This document shows positions 42,190 to 50,081 of a stretch of 64,000 bases of DNA, piece by piece. Made by a program: the position numbers and the translations under genes. Each line of letters starts with the position of its first letter. Position 1 is the stretch's first letter. Source of the stretch: Kribbella sp. NBC_01245. Its GTDB lineage: Bacteria > Actinomycetota > Actinomycetes > Propionibacteriales > Kribbellaceae. The stretch lies in NCBI RefSeq assembly GCF_036226525.1, contig NZ_CP108487.1, positions 8,556,001-8,620,000 on the forward strand, in the 5' to 3' direction. Under the pieces are notes generated by a model. It saw only the letters and a list, made by a program, of their open reading frames with translations, ran no database searches and had not been told where the DNA came from.

Positions 42190-42776
42190 CCACCACCGCT
42201 CCGGACGGCCGGACCCTGACCGACGGATACATCCGCCTGGACAGACTGACGACCGAAGACATTCCCGAGCTGTACGACGCGATCGCGCATCCCGAGGTCT
42301 ACGGGACCGGCTATGGCGGCATAGCCGGTCCGCCCCGGGATCTCGACCACATGCGCGAGCAGTGGACCAAGTACGCCGACAGCCATCTGATCTACGCCAT
42401 CCGGCTGGTCGCGGACAACCAGCTCGTCGGGACTTCCAGCTTCGCCGAGATCGACGTACGGAACGAGAGCATCGAGGTGGGCGCTACGGCGTTCCGGCCG
42501 GCGTTGTGGGGGAGTGGGCTCAACCCGGCGGCCAAGCTACTCATGCTTGGGCATGTCTTCGACGATTGCGGATTCGGCCGGGTCGCGATCGGGGTGGACA
42601 TCCGCAACACCAGGTCGCTCTGGGCCGTCGCCAAGCTGGGTGCGGTCCACGAGGGCACGATGCGGCGGTTCCAGCGTTGTTACGACGGGACGTTCCGGGA
42701 CATGGTGCTGTTCTCGATCCTCGCGGACGAGTGGCCGGACGTTAAGAAAGGCCTGCAGGTCAGGCTAGGGCGCTGA
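42186..42776 (+). CDS. RimJ/RimL-type GNAT acetyltransferase
   Basis: The 196-residue protein has the RimJ/RimL arrangement: LDRLTTEDIPELYDAIAHPEV, IEVGATAFRPALWGSGLNPAAKLLML and the acetyl-CoA-proximal RVAIGVDIRNTRSLWAVAKLG. Homologues acetylate ribosomal protein N termini or other amines. ATG 42186 overlaps the cdsA stop by 4 nt, so it is the last gene of the rpsB operon. The 3' end overlaps the convergent flavin oxidoreductase gene by 17 nt. Confidence 0.88.
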   Translation: MTTTAPDGRTLTDGYIRLDRLTTEDIPELYDAIAHPEVYGTGYGGIAGPPRDLDHMREQWTKYADSHLIYAIRLVADNQLVGTSSFAEIDVRNESIEVGATAFRPALWGSGLNPAAKLLMLGHVFDDCGFGRVAIGVDIRNTRSLWAVAKLGAVHEGTMRRFQRCYDGTFRDMVLFSILADEWPDVKKGLQVRLGR

Positions 42777-43782
42777 GCTTCTCGTACGACGCAAGCAGCT
42801 CCGAACGGTCGAAGCTGTTCGTAGTCACCAGTAGCTCGTCCGCCTGCGTACGAGCGATCAGCCCCTGCAGAGTGGTTCCAACCTCGTCAGGCGTGCCGTA
42901 GACCTGGCCAGCGAGAGACGACTCGAAGAACCCGCGCTCCTTCTCCGTCATCTCCAGCGCGAGTACGTCGTCCACCGACTGCAGTGGCGGGAACACCCCA
43001 CGCGTACGCGAATAGGCGCTAGCCCATGCCTCCGGCAACAACAGCCGCCGCGCGTCTTCCTTGCTGTCGGCAACTGCCACCGTCGACGCCAACACGACGT
43101 ACGGCGCCTCGCCCCAGGCCGACGGGCGGAACTCCGAGCGGTACCGGTTGATCCACCCAAGGAGCTCGTCCTCACCACGGACGCCTGCGATGACCAGTGG
43201 CAGTCCTAGATCCGCCGCGAGCAAGGCGCCCTCTCCAACGGCCATGACGTACGTCGGGAGGCGCAGGCCCTCCCCAGGGCGTGCGTGCACCTGGGGATGG
43301 ACCTGCTGACTGCCGTCGAAGTAGCCGAGTAGTTCGCGCAGTTGTGCCGCGAAGTCCTCCACGGCGTCCTTGTCGACGCCTAGCGCTCTACGGATGCCGT
43401 TGGTGAATCCGACGGACCGGCCGAGGCCCATGTCGATCCGGCCCGGGTAGAGCGACTCCAGGACGCCGAACTGCTCCGCGACCACCAGTGGCTGGTGGTT
43501 CGGCAACATCACGCCGCCGGTGCCTACGCGGATGCGCGAGGTGGCACCGGCGATGGCGGCCGCCAGTACTGTCGGTGCCGAGCCAACGACGCCGGGAACG
43601 CTGTGGTGCTCGGAGACCCAGAAGCGGTGATACCCGAGCTCCTCGGCCTGCTGGGCGAACCGAACCGTCTGCCGAAGGGCCTCCGGCTCGGACTCGCCCT
43701 GCCGGGTCCGAGACCGATCCAGGACCGAAAGCGGCACGCCCAGCACCGACTGCGGCACGCCCAGCACCGACGTACTGATCAT
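42760..43782 (-). CDS. LLM-class (luciferase-like) flavin-dependent oxidoreductase
   Basis: The 340-residue TIM-barrel enzyme has GYHRFWVSEHHS, RIRVGTGGVMLPNHQP and YPGRIDMGLGRS, as in single-component bacterial luciferase-like proteins (MsnO8-type) that use FMNH2 or F420. The substrate is unknown. ATG 43782 overlaps the symporter stop by 1-3 bases, so the two are co-transcribed. The N terminus has a tandem SVLGVPQ-SVLGVPL duplication from a 21-bp DNA repeat at 43731-43772. Confidence 0.9.
   Translation of the reverse strand: MISTSVLGVPQSVLGVPLSVLDRSRTRQGESEPEALRQTVRFAQQAEELGYHRFWVSEHHSVPGVVGSAPTVLAAAIAGATSRIRVGTGGVMLPNHQPLVVAEQFGVLESLYPGRIDMGLGRSVGFTNGIRRALGVDKDAVEDFAAQLRELLGYFDGSQQVHPQVHARPGEGLRLPTYVMAVGEGALLAADLGLPLVIAGVRGEDELLGWINRYRSEFRPSAWGEAPYVVLASTVAVADSKEDARRLLLPEAWASAYSRTRGVFPPLQSVDDVLALEMTEKERGFFESSLAGQVYGTPDEVGTTLQGLIARTQADELLVTTNSFDRSELLASYEKLSALA
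43731..43772. repeat. 21-bp tandem duplication inside the LLM gene
   Basis: GCGGCACGCCCAGCACCGAC followed by one base is repeated directly at 43731-43751 and 43752-43772 (last base differs). It adds seven residues to the first strand of the TIM barrel. Confidence 0.85.
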
Positions 43783-45080
43783 CAGACGGTTACCGGCACC
43801 CGGTTGTCGGCGATCGCGCGGTCCTCGTGGCCGTTGTAGACGTCTTCGTCGAGGATGCCCTCACGCTTGGCGACCAGTACCGGGACGAGCGCCTGACCGG
43901 CGACGTTCACGGCGGTACGGCCCATGTCCAGGATCGGGTCGATGGCGAGCAGCAGGCCGACGCCTTCCAGCGGCAGGCCGAGGGTCGACAAGGTGAGCGT
44001 CAGCATCACGATCGCTCCGGTCAGACCGGCGGTCGCGGCCGAGCCGATCACGGAGACGAAGGCGATCAGCACGTACTCCTTCAGGCCGAGGTCGACCCCG
44101 AAAACCTGAGCCACGAAGATCGCGGCAATGGCCGGGTAGATCGCGGCGCAACCGTCCATCTTGGTGGTGGCGCCGAACGGCACGCTGAACGCGGCGTACT
44201 CCTTCGGCACGCCGAGGTTGTCGGTGACGACCCGCTGGGTCAACGGCATCGTGCCGACCGAGGACCGGGAGACGAAGGCCAGCTGGATCGCGGGCCAGGC
44301 GCCGGCGAAGAAGCGCAGCGGATTCAGCCGGGCGACGAACGCCAGCAGAGCCGGGTAGACGACGAGCAGCACCAGCGCGAGACCCAGGTAGATGGCGCCG
44401 GAGAACTTGGCCAACGGCGACAGCAGATCCCAGCCATAGTTCGCGACGGCCTTGCCGATCAGGCCCGCCGTACCGATCGGGGCCAGGCGGATGACCCACC
44501 ACAACGCCTTCTGGACGAGCTCGAGCACGGCCGCGGACAAGGTGATGACCGGCTGCGCGGCCTTACCGACGGCCAGTGCAGCGGCACCGGTGACAGCCGC
44601 GAGGAAGACGATCTGCAGCACGTTGCCCTCTACGAAGGCGGCGACCGGGTTCGTCGGGATGATGCCGGTGAGGAAGTCGAGCCAGCTGCCGACGTTCTCG
44701 GGCCGTTCGGCGCCGGCGGTGTCGAGGCTCAGGCCCCGGCCCGGGTTGACGATCAGGCCGATCCCGATACCGATCAGGACCGCGATCAACGACGTGAGCA
44801 GGAACCAGCCGAGCGTGCGCAGCGCCAGCCGGGCGGCGTTGCTCACCTCGCGCAGGTTGGTGATCGAGATGACGATCGCGGTGAAGACGAGTGGCGGGAC
44901 GGCCAGTTTGAGCAGCTGGACGAAGATCGAGCCGACAGTGGTGAGTGTCGTGGCGAGCCAGCCGACGTCACCGGCGCGGGCGATCAGCCCGAGGACGACG
45001 CCGAGCGCGAGGCCGAGCAGGATCTGGGCGCCGAAGGGAATGGTGAACCTTTTGGGCGCGACAGTAGGAGCGGATGACAC
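43782..45080 (-). CDS. DAACS-family sodium/proton-coupled symporter (dicarboxylate, glutamate or cystine type)
   Basis: The 432-residue membrane protein has the GltPh fold. Visible are the serine-rich hairpin motif SRSSVGTMPLTQ, the TM7 region TTKMDGCAAIYP and DPILDMGRTAVNVAGQ, residues which coordinate sodium and substrate. The family carries dicarboxylates, glutamate/aspartate, or cystine (TcyP). It is the first gene of a two-gene operon with the LLM oxidoreductase, and a leader ORF ending in Cys lies 43 nt upstream, which argues for cystine or another sulfur compound. That substrate is an inference. Confidence 0.92.
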   Translation of the reverse strand: MSSAPTVAPKRFTIPFGAQILLGLALGVVLGLIARAGDVGWLATTLTTVGSIFVQLLKLAVPPLVFTAIVISITNLREVSNAARLALRTLGWFLLTSLIAVLIGIGIGLIVNPGRGLSLDTAGAERPENVGSWLDFLTGIIPTNPVAAFVEGNVLQIVFLAAVTGAAALAVGKAAQPVITLSAAVLELVQKALWWVIRLAPIGTAGLIGKAVANYGWDLLSPLAKFSGAIYLGLALVLLVVYPALLAFVARLNPLRFFAGAWPAIQLAFVSRSSVGTMPLTQRVVTDNLGVPKEYAAFSVPFGATTKMDGCAAIYPAIAAIFVAQVFGVDLGLKEYVLIAFVSVIGSAATAGLTGAIVMLTLTLSTLGLPLEGVGLLLAIDPILDMGRTAVNVAGQALVPVLVAKREGILDEDVYNGHEDRAIADNRVPVTV

Positions 45081-45123
45081 GGGGATGACCTTTCGGAAGG
45101 ACTGACCAGGAGTACGGAGGCGG

Positions 45124-45201
45124 TCAGCTTCGACAGGCGTGACTGGTCACGCGCTGCAGATCGACATGCAGCCGCTCGGTCAGGTTCCAGGGATTGGTCA
45201 T
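45124..45201 (-). CDS. Candidate regulatory leader peptide (25 aa, Cys near the end)
   Basis: ATG 45201 opens a 25-codon frame ending TGA at 45124: MTNPWNLTERLHVDL, then QRVTSHACRS. This matches the pattern R-x-H-x-D-L-x-R-x-x-S-x-x-C of short leader peptides that precede sulfur-assimilation and other operons in actinobacteria and are annotated simply as putative leader peptides. It lies 43 nt before the symporter start, on the same strand. Slow translation of the late Cys codon under cysteine shortage could control the operon. The rest of the 228-bp gap has no other gene. Confidence 0.6.
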   Translation of the reverse strand: MTNPWNLTERLHVDLQRVTSHACRS

Positions 45202-45308
45202 CTCAGTGAGCAGTCAACAACGGGCGACGGTGAAATATTTCCGCGCCCGTGCAACCTTCCGACGCGGTCAGGCGTCCTTGGTCTGCTGGAGTCGGAAAAG
45301 GGGTGGGG

Positions 45309-45815
45309 ATGAACGACGGGGAACGCGCTGCGTTCAACGAGTTCGTGCAGGCGCGGCTGCCGAAGCTGCTGCGTTTCGGGCATGCGCTGACCGGTGATCC
45401 GCACTCGGGGGCGGACCTGGTCCAGGACGCGCTCGAGCGGGCCATGTTGGCGTGGTCGCGGATCGATGCCAAGGACGATCCGGAAGGATATGTCCGGCGC
45501 ATCATGGTGAACCGCAACGTGAGCATCTGGCGCCGGCACCGCAAGGAGCGGTTGACCGACCAGCCGCCGGAGAAGGCATCCGGCGAGTCACCCGGCAACG
45601 AACGCGACGACGGCCTGTGGGAGGCGATCAAACAACTGCCCGCGAAGCAGCGGGCGGTGATCGTGCTGCGGTATTACGAGGACCTGAGCGAGGTCCAGAT
45701 CGCGGCGACCATGGGCGTCAGCACCGGCACGGTGAAGAGCCAGGCCTCCCGGGCCATGGCCAAGTTGAGGACTTTGATGGACGAGAAGAACCTGGTCGGA
45801 GGTGAGGTGCGATGA
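45309..45815 (+). CDS. SigE-family ECF sigma factor
   Basis: From ATG 45309 (AAGGGG upstream) the protein is 168 aa with sigma-2 (GADLVQDALERAMLAW, YVRRIMVNRNVS) and sigma-4 (LPAKQRAVIVLRYYEDLSEVQIAATMGVSTGTVKS) regions. It matches the SigE-fam_strep type of Group-IV sigma factors. The stop overlaps the next gene by 4 nt (ATGA). Upstream 45202-45308 is non-coding. No conventional anti-sigma ZAS gene is next to it. Confidence 0.92.
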   Translation: MNDGERAAFNEFVQARLPKLLRFGHALTGDPHSGADLVQDALERAMLAWSRIDAKDDPEGYVRRIMVNRNVSIWRRHRKERLTDQPPEKASGESPGNERDDGLWEAIKQLPAKQRAVIVLRYYEDLSEVQIAATMGVSTGTVKSQASRAMAKLRTLMDEKNLVGGEVR

Positions 45816-47128
45816 GTGACCTCGAGAACGACCTGAAGCGGGTCCTGCAGAACAAGGCCGACGGTGACTACGTGACCGGTGCGGACGTGATGCTGGACCG
45901 CGTCTCCAAGGGCGCCACCCGGCTGCACCGCCGCCGCATCGGCGCGGTCGCGCTGAGCACGCTCGCGATCGTCACCGCCGGTACGACGCTCGCCCTGAAC
46001 CTCGGCGACATCACCGACGCGAACCCGCCGGTCGTCGGCAAAACCACCACGCCGCCTCCCGGTGTGTCCCCGACGACCACCCCGCAGACCGCGCCGACCT
46101 CGGCGCCGACCAAAGGCACGACCGAGGGACCGGCCATCGGCGGCCAGCCCACGAACACCGCCACCACAACTCCGACGATCACGCCCACCACTCCCGCGGT
46201 GACGCCGACTGTCGGAGTCACGGTGTCGGGTTTCAACTTCCGCGGTGCGGCGACCAACGGTGACAGCACGATCCGGGTTATCGGAGACGGCAACTGCAAT
46301 GGCGCCGGCTGCTATCCGATCTTGCTCAGCACGGACGGCGGAAAGACCTTCCAGTACGAGGAGTCCGCTCCGGGGCAGGCGCACGATCTCGGTGTCTCGG
46401 GCGACTATTGGTGGACCTCTGGTGGTTCGCAGCGATCGATCCAGTCGAGCGAGGACGATGGCAAAACGTGGACCCCCCATCAGGCACCAGGGGTGATCCG
46501 GGCGGTCTACGGGCAAGGCAGTACCCCGATCTTCAAAATCGGCACGGGCTCGGACATGCACCTCTACCGAGGCGGCGGCTCGCCGTACTTCACCCGGATC
46601 GAGCCGGGTCTAGGCCGGGCGCACGACTACTCCGTCTGGGGCCGGGCCGTCGCGAGCGGCGACGTCAACGGCATGGTCGGAGTCGTGGTCAGCAACTCCG
46701 ACCACAAACCCCGGATGACGCCCTGCAAGACCACCTCGATCGATACCCAGGTGTCCGCGGGACCGGGTGACGTGATCTGGCTGATGTGTCCCACCTCGGC
46801 CTCGGCCGGACCGACGTTGATGCTGTCGTCCGACGCGGGCAAGAGCTGGAAGACGGTCACCAGCAACGTGCCGCGGCCCGGCGCGGTGAACCACATCGCC
46901 GCGATCAGCGCGGACGCGGCGCTCTACTACGCCGGCCCGACCAGCAAGGCGACGCGGGTCCGGGTGGATGGCGGCACCCGCGAGGTGGTGATCACCGGCA
47001 TGGCCGAGGTGGGTGATCTCTACTTCCAGACGTCGTCGGTGGGCTACGCGAGCAGCTATGGCCGGTTGATGCGGACGACCGACGGTGGTCTGACCTGGAA
47101 CCGGGTGACATTCCCCGCTTTCGAGTAG
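45812..47128 (+). CDS. Single-pass membrane protein with extracytoplasmic BNR/Asp-box repeats, coupled to the sigma factor
   Basis: The 438-residue protein has a cytoplasmic N terminus of about 42 residues, one transmembrane helix (about 44-63, IGAVALSTLAIVTAGTTLAL), a Thr/Pro-rich stalk (75-150) and a beta-propeller-like domain (150-438) with Asp-box-type motifs LSTDGGKTF, SSEDDGKTWT, SSDAGKSWKT and TTDGGLTWN. ATG 45812 overlaps the sigma gene stop, so the two are translated together. The short cytoplasmic part could bind the sigma factor, making this a candidate membrane sensor/anti-sigma; no standard anti-sigma motif is seen. Confidence 0.75.
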   Translation: MSDLENDLKRVLQNKADGDYVTGADVMLDRVSKGATRLHRRRIGAVALSTLAIVTAGTTLALNLGDITDANPPVVGKTTTPPPGVSPTTTPQTAPTSAPTKGTTEGPAIGGQPTNTATTTPTITPTTPAVTPTVGVTVSGFNFRGAATNGDSTIRVIGDGNCNGAGCYPILLSTDGGKTFQYEESAPGQAHDLGVSGDYWWTSGGSQRSIQSSEDDGKTWTPHQAPGVIRAVYGQGSTPIFKIGTGSDMHLYRGGGSPYFTRIEPGLGRAHDYSVWGRAVASGDVNGMVGVVVSNSDHKPRMTPCKTTSIDTQVSAGPGDVIWLMCPTSASAGPTLMLSSDAGKSWKTVTSNVPRPGAVNHIAAISADAALYYAGPTSKATRVRVDGGTREVVITGMAEVGDLYFQTSSVGYASSYGRLMRTTDGGLTWNRVTFPAFE

Positions 47129-47165
47129 GTGAATTTGTGAACGGAGGCCGGGGCAGGGACAATCG

Positions 47166-48290
47166 GTGAAGATGACTACCTCCCTGCCCTTGGTTTTCGA
47201 TGAGCCGCGCCGTGCCAAGAAGCCGCCGCGGCACCTGGCCGACCTCAGTGGCGAGGAGCGCAAGACCGCGGTGACCGCGCTCGGGGAGCCCGCTTTCCGC
47301 GCGAACCAGCTGTCCAACCACTACTTCTCCCGGCTGACCGACGATCCGGCGCAGATGACCGATCTGCCGGCCGCGACCCGGGACAAGCTCGTCGCTGACC
47401 TGATGCCGCCGCTGCTGACCCGCGTGCGCGACATGGAGTGCGACAACGGCACCACCCGTAAGACCCTGTGGAAGCTGCTCGACGGCTCGCTGGTCGAGTC
47501 CGTGCTGATGCGCTACAAGGACCGGACGACGATGTGCGTGTCCTCCCAGGCCGGTTGTGGCATGGCCTGCCCGTTCTGCGCGACCGGCCAGGCCGGGCTG
47601 ACCCGGAACATGAGCACCGCCGAGATCGTCGAGCAGGTCGTCGACGGCGCCCGCGCCCTGGCCCGTGGCGAGATCAACGGCGGACCGGGTCGGGTCAACA
47701 ACATCGTCTTCATGGGCATGGGCGAGCCGATGGCCAACTACAAGGCCGTGATCGGCGCCGTCCGGCGATTCACCGAGCCGTCGCCCGAGGGCCTGGGCAT
47801 CTCGGCTCGTGGCGTCACCGTCTCCACCGTCGGCCTGGTGCCGCGGATGAAGCAGCTCGCGACCGAGGGCATCCCGGTCACACTGGCGTTGTCGCTGCAC
47901 GCGCCGGATGACGAGCTCCGCGACGAGCTGGTGCCGATCAACAACCGGTGGAAGGTCGACGAGGTTCTCGACGCCGCCTGGGGATACGCCCAGCAGACCA
48001 AACGCCGCGTCTCCATCGAGTACGCGATGATTCGCGATATCAACGACCACGCCTGGCGAGCCGACCTGCTCGGCGAGAAGCTCGCGGCCCGCGGCGACTG
48101 GGGGTGGGTGCACGTCAACCTGATCCCGCTGAACCCGACGCCCGGCTCGAAGTGGACCGCCTCCGACCCGGCCGATGAGCGCGAGTTCGTCCGGCGGCTC
48201 GAGGCGCACGGCATCCCCACCACCGTCCGCGATACCCGCGGGCAGGAGATCGACGGCGCCTGCGGCCAGCTCGCCGCCGCGGGCGACTGA
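47166..48290 (+). CDS. rlmN: 23S rRNA/tRNA (adenine-C2) methyltransferase RlmN
   Basis: RlmN is a radical-SAM enzyme that methylates A2503 of 23S rRNA and A37 of tRNAs. The 374-residue protein has CGMACPFC (Cys131, 135, 138; 4Fe-4S), FMGMGEPMANY, and the catalytic Cys366 in GQEIDGACGQL. GTG 47166 or ATG 47172 may start it. It stands apart from the frr-cdsA block that normally precedes it. Confidence 0.96.
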   Translation: MKMTTSLPLVFDEPRRAKKPPRHLADLSGEERKTAVTALGEPAFRANQLSNHYFSRLTDDPAQMTDLPAATRDKLVADLMPPLLTRVRDMECDNGTTRKTLWKLLDGSLVESVLMRYKDRTTMCVSSQAGCGMACPFCATGQAGLTRNMSTAEIVEQVVDGARALARGEINGGPGRVNNIVFMGMGEPMANYKAVIGAVRRFTEPSPEGLGISARGVTVSTVGLVPRMKQLATEGIPVTLALSLHAPDDELRDELVPINNRWKVDEVLDAAWGYAQQTKRRVSIEYAMIRDINDHAWRADLLGEKLAARGDWGWVHVNLIPLNPTPGSKWTASDPADEREFVRRLEAHGIPTTVRDTRGQEIDGACGQLAAAGD

Positions 48291-48293
48291 GCC

Positions 48294-48857
48294 TTGCTGC
48301 GCCCAGACTTCGCCGTACGGCGGACCGGCGAGCGCTATGACCGCGCCGACGTCGATGCCTTCGTCAATCGCGTGCTGGCCGCCACCGAGCGCGGCACGCC
48401 GTCCGGCCCGGAGCTGACCCGGCCCGAGCTCACCCGCGCCGACGTTCAGAACGCCACCTTCGGCCGGCCGTTCTTCGGTCCGGGTTATGCGGCCGAACAG
48501 GTCGACGACTTCCTGTCGCAAGCGGTGAGCTGGCTGCCGGCGGACGAGCCCCCGCACCGCACGGCCCACAAGACGACCGACCACACGACCCACCGCCCAG
48601 AGCAGAGCGACCCGGTGCAGTTCGAGCCGCCGCAGTTCTCGCCGGTGCGGCTCCGGGCGGCGTACGACATGGACGAGGTCGATGACTTTGTCGACCGGGT
48701 GATGGCCACGGTCAATCGCCGGCCGGTCGATCGGCCGGTCACCGATCGCGACGTGCGAGAGGTCGCGTTCAGCGTGGTCCGGGTGCGCGAGGGCTACGAG
48801 ATCGAGCAGGTCGACCTCTTCCTCGACCAGGCCGAAGACTGGCTCCGCCACCCCTGA
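48294..48857 (+). CDS. DivIVA-domain repeat protein
   Basis: The 187-residue protein begins at TTG 48294, only 3 nt after rlmN. It contains four short DivIVA-like units of form F-x-(4)-G-Y-x-x-x-x-V-D-x-F: TGERYDRADVDAFVNRVL, FGPGYAAEQVDDFLSQAV, LRAAYDMDEVDDFVDRVM and VREGYEIEQVDLFLDQAE, separated by a His/Thr-rich linker. Full DivIVA/Wag31 has one such motif plus a long coiled coil, which is absent here. It may bind curved membrane or DivIVA/Wag31, but function is not known. Confidence 0.8.
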   Translation: MLRPDFAVRRTGERYDRADVDAFVNRVLAATERGTPSGPELTRPELTRADVQNATFGRPFFGPGYAAEQVDDFLSQAVSWLPADEPPHRTAHKTTDHTTHRPEQSDPVQFEPPQFSPVRLRAAYDMDEVDDFVDRVMATVNRRPVDRPVTDRDVREVAFSVVRVREGYEIEQVDLFLDQAEDWLRHP

Positions 48858-48872
48858 GCGTCGTCCCACCGC

Positions 48873-49052
48873 TCATCCGCCCAGCAGGTCGGTATAGAAC
48901 GCCCGGATCTCCGTATGCCCTGCCGCGATCCCTCCACCCGGCAGAGCCAGCACGGCCGTCGGCTCGTAGAGCGCGACAACCGCCTCCACGTCGCCGGCAT
49001 TGATGTGCGCCACCAGCAAACGCGCCAAGTCTTCCGGTACGGCGGCAACCAT
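48873..49052 (-). pseudogene. Truncated NTF2/SnoaL-like fragment (59 aa)
   Basis: From ATG 49052 (AAGGAGG about 6 nt upstream) the frame reads EDLARLLVAHINAGDVEAVVALYEP...AGHTEIRAFYTDLLGG and stops. It matches the first half of the SnoaL/DUF4440 cone fold (normally 120-140 aa). The rest is missing; the sequence downstream on that strand is the tail of the convergent DivIVA-repeat gene. The good ribosome site suggests a recently broken gene. Confidence 0.6.
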
Positions 49053-49124
49053 CGGAACCTCCTTGCTCGACCTTGTCCGCCAAACCGTAGACAAGCCCAC
49101 CGACAGTTCTCGAAAAGCGAGGAA

Positions 49125-49499
49125 TCAGGCGAGCGCCGCCACGAGAAGTGCGGCCGCCGGCAGACCCTCCATGATCGAGTTGAGCCAGAGTTTTCGTTGC
49201 GACGCGACCAGCACGAAAGCTAAGAAGACGTGTTGTGCGGCCGTGAACACAAGGAGCGCTTCCCCCTGGGCGACATGGTCGGTTCGGACCAGTGCCACTC
49301 CGGCGAACAGGGCAACGGCGGTCGTCAGGTTATAGAAGCCCATGTTGATGGTCCACATCCGTACGGCATCGAAGTCGTCTGCGTCGATCAGGAAGAGCGG
49401 GTAGAGCTTCGGGTGGCGATAGAGGAACGACTCCATCACGAACACCGACACGAGCATCACCCCGATGAAAACCGCGAGCACCTGCGCCGTCGTACTCAT
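49125..49499 (-). CDS. DUF1304 membrane protein
   Basis: The 124-residue protein has four predicted helices (5-25, 51-72, 80-100, 108-124) and the DUF1304 pattern FYNLTTAVALFAG and ESFLYRHPK. The family is uncharacterised. ATG 49499 overlaps the stop of the cupin gene by 4 nt, so both form an operon. Confidence 0.85.
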   Translation of the reverse strand: MSTTAQVLAVFIGVMLVSVFVMESFLYRHPKLYPLFLIDADDFDAVRMWTINMGFYNLTTAVALFAGVALVRTDHVAQGEALLVFTAAQHVFLAFVLVASQRKLWLNSIMEGLPAAALLVAALA

Positions 49500-49936
49500 G
49501 GCATCTCCCCGTTGATCGTCACGCCATGGCGAGCGATGACCACACGTAATGCCTCGAAATCCCCGGCCGGCGCTTTGTCCAGGTCGGCGAAGAACCGGCC
49601 CATGCTGTCGGTCAGGCTGATGGCGAGGAATTTGGCCGCGGGCGTCAGCACGGTGAACGTGTTGGTGGTGCCGGCCGGGATGGTGATCGACGATCCGGGT
49701 CCGAGGTCGTAGGCACTGTCATCCGCTTGCACGAGGATGCGTCCCTGGAGGACGTAGAACGCCTTGCTCCACGCCTCTTTGTGCGGTGGACCGGCCGGTC
49801 CGCGGGGTGCGTCGATCTCGAAGAGCTCGTACATCCCGCCGGTGTGCACGGCCGCGATCTTGACCGTGACCGTGGCGTCCGGCGCGACGTACTCGGTGCC
49901 GGTGCCGGGCGGACTGAATTTCACGGATGCCTTCAT
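49496..49936 (-). CDS. Cupin-domain protein
   Basis: The 146-residue single cupin starts at ATG 49936 with GGAGGGGA upstream. Cupin motif 1 is degenerate (PPHKEAWSKAFYVLQGRI, with only one His) and motif 2 is PAGTTNTFTV, lacking the usual His, so metal binding is doubtful. It overlaps DUF1304 by 4 nt and is divergent from the LuxR regulator, perhaps its target. Confidence 0.85.
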   Translation of the reverse strand: MKASVKFSPPGTGTEYVAPDATVTVKIAAVHTGGMYELFEIDAPRGPAGPPHKEAWSKAFYVLQGRILVQADDSAYDLGPGSSITIPAGTTNTFTVLTPAAKFLAISLTDSMGRFFADLDKAPAGDFEALRVVIARHGVTINGEMP

Positions 49937-50081
49937 GGCAGATCCCCTCCTCAGCTGGTTTCGCCTCACGCTAGGAGCCGCTGACGACCGTCACCATCCC
50001 GTCCGGATGGGCTCGTGCGACGGCCGGGATCCCCACTTTTCAGGGATGGCCCCGAGGCGGAACCGGGCGCACACTGGCCAC

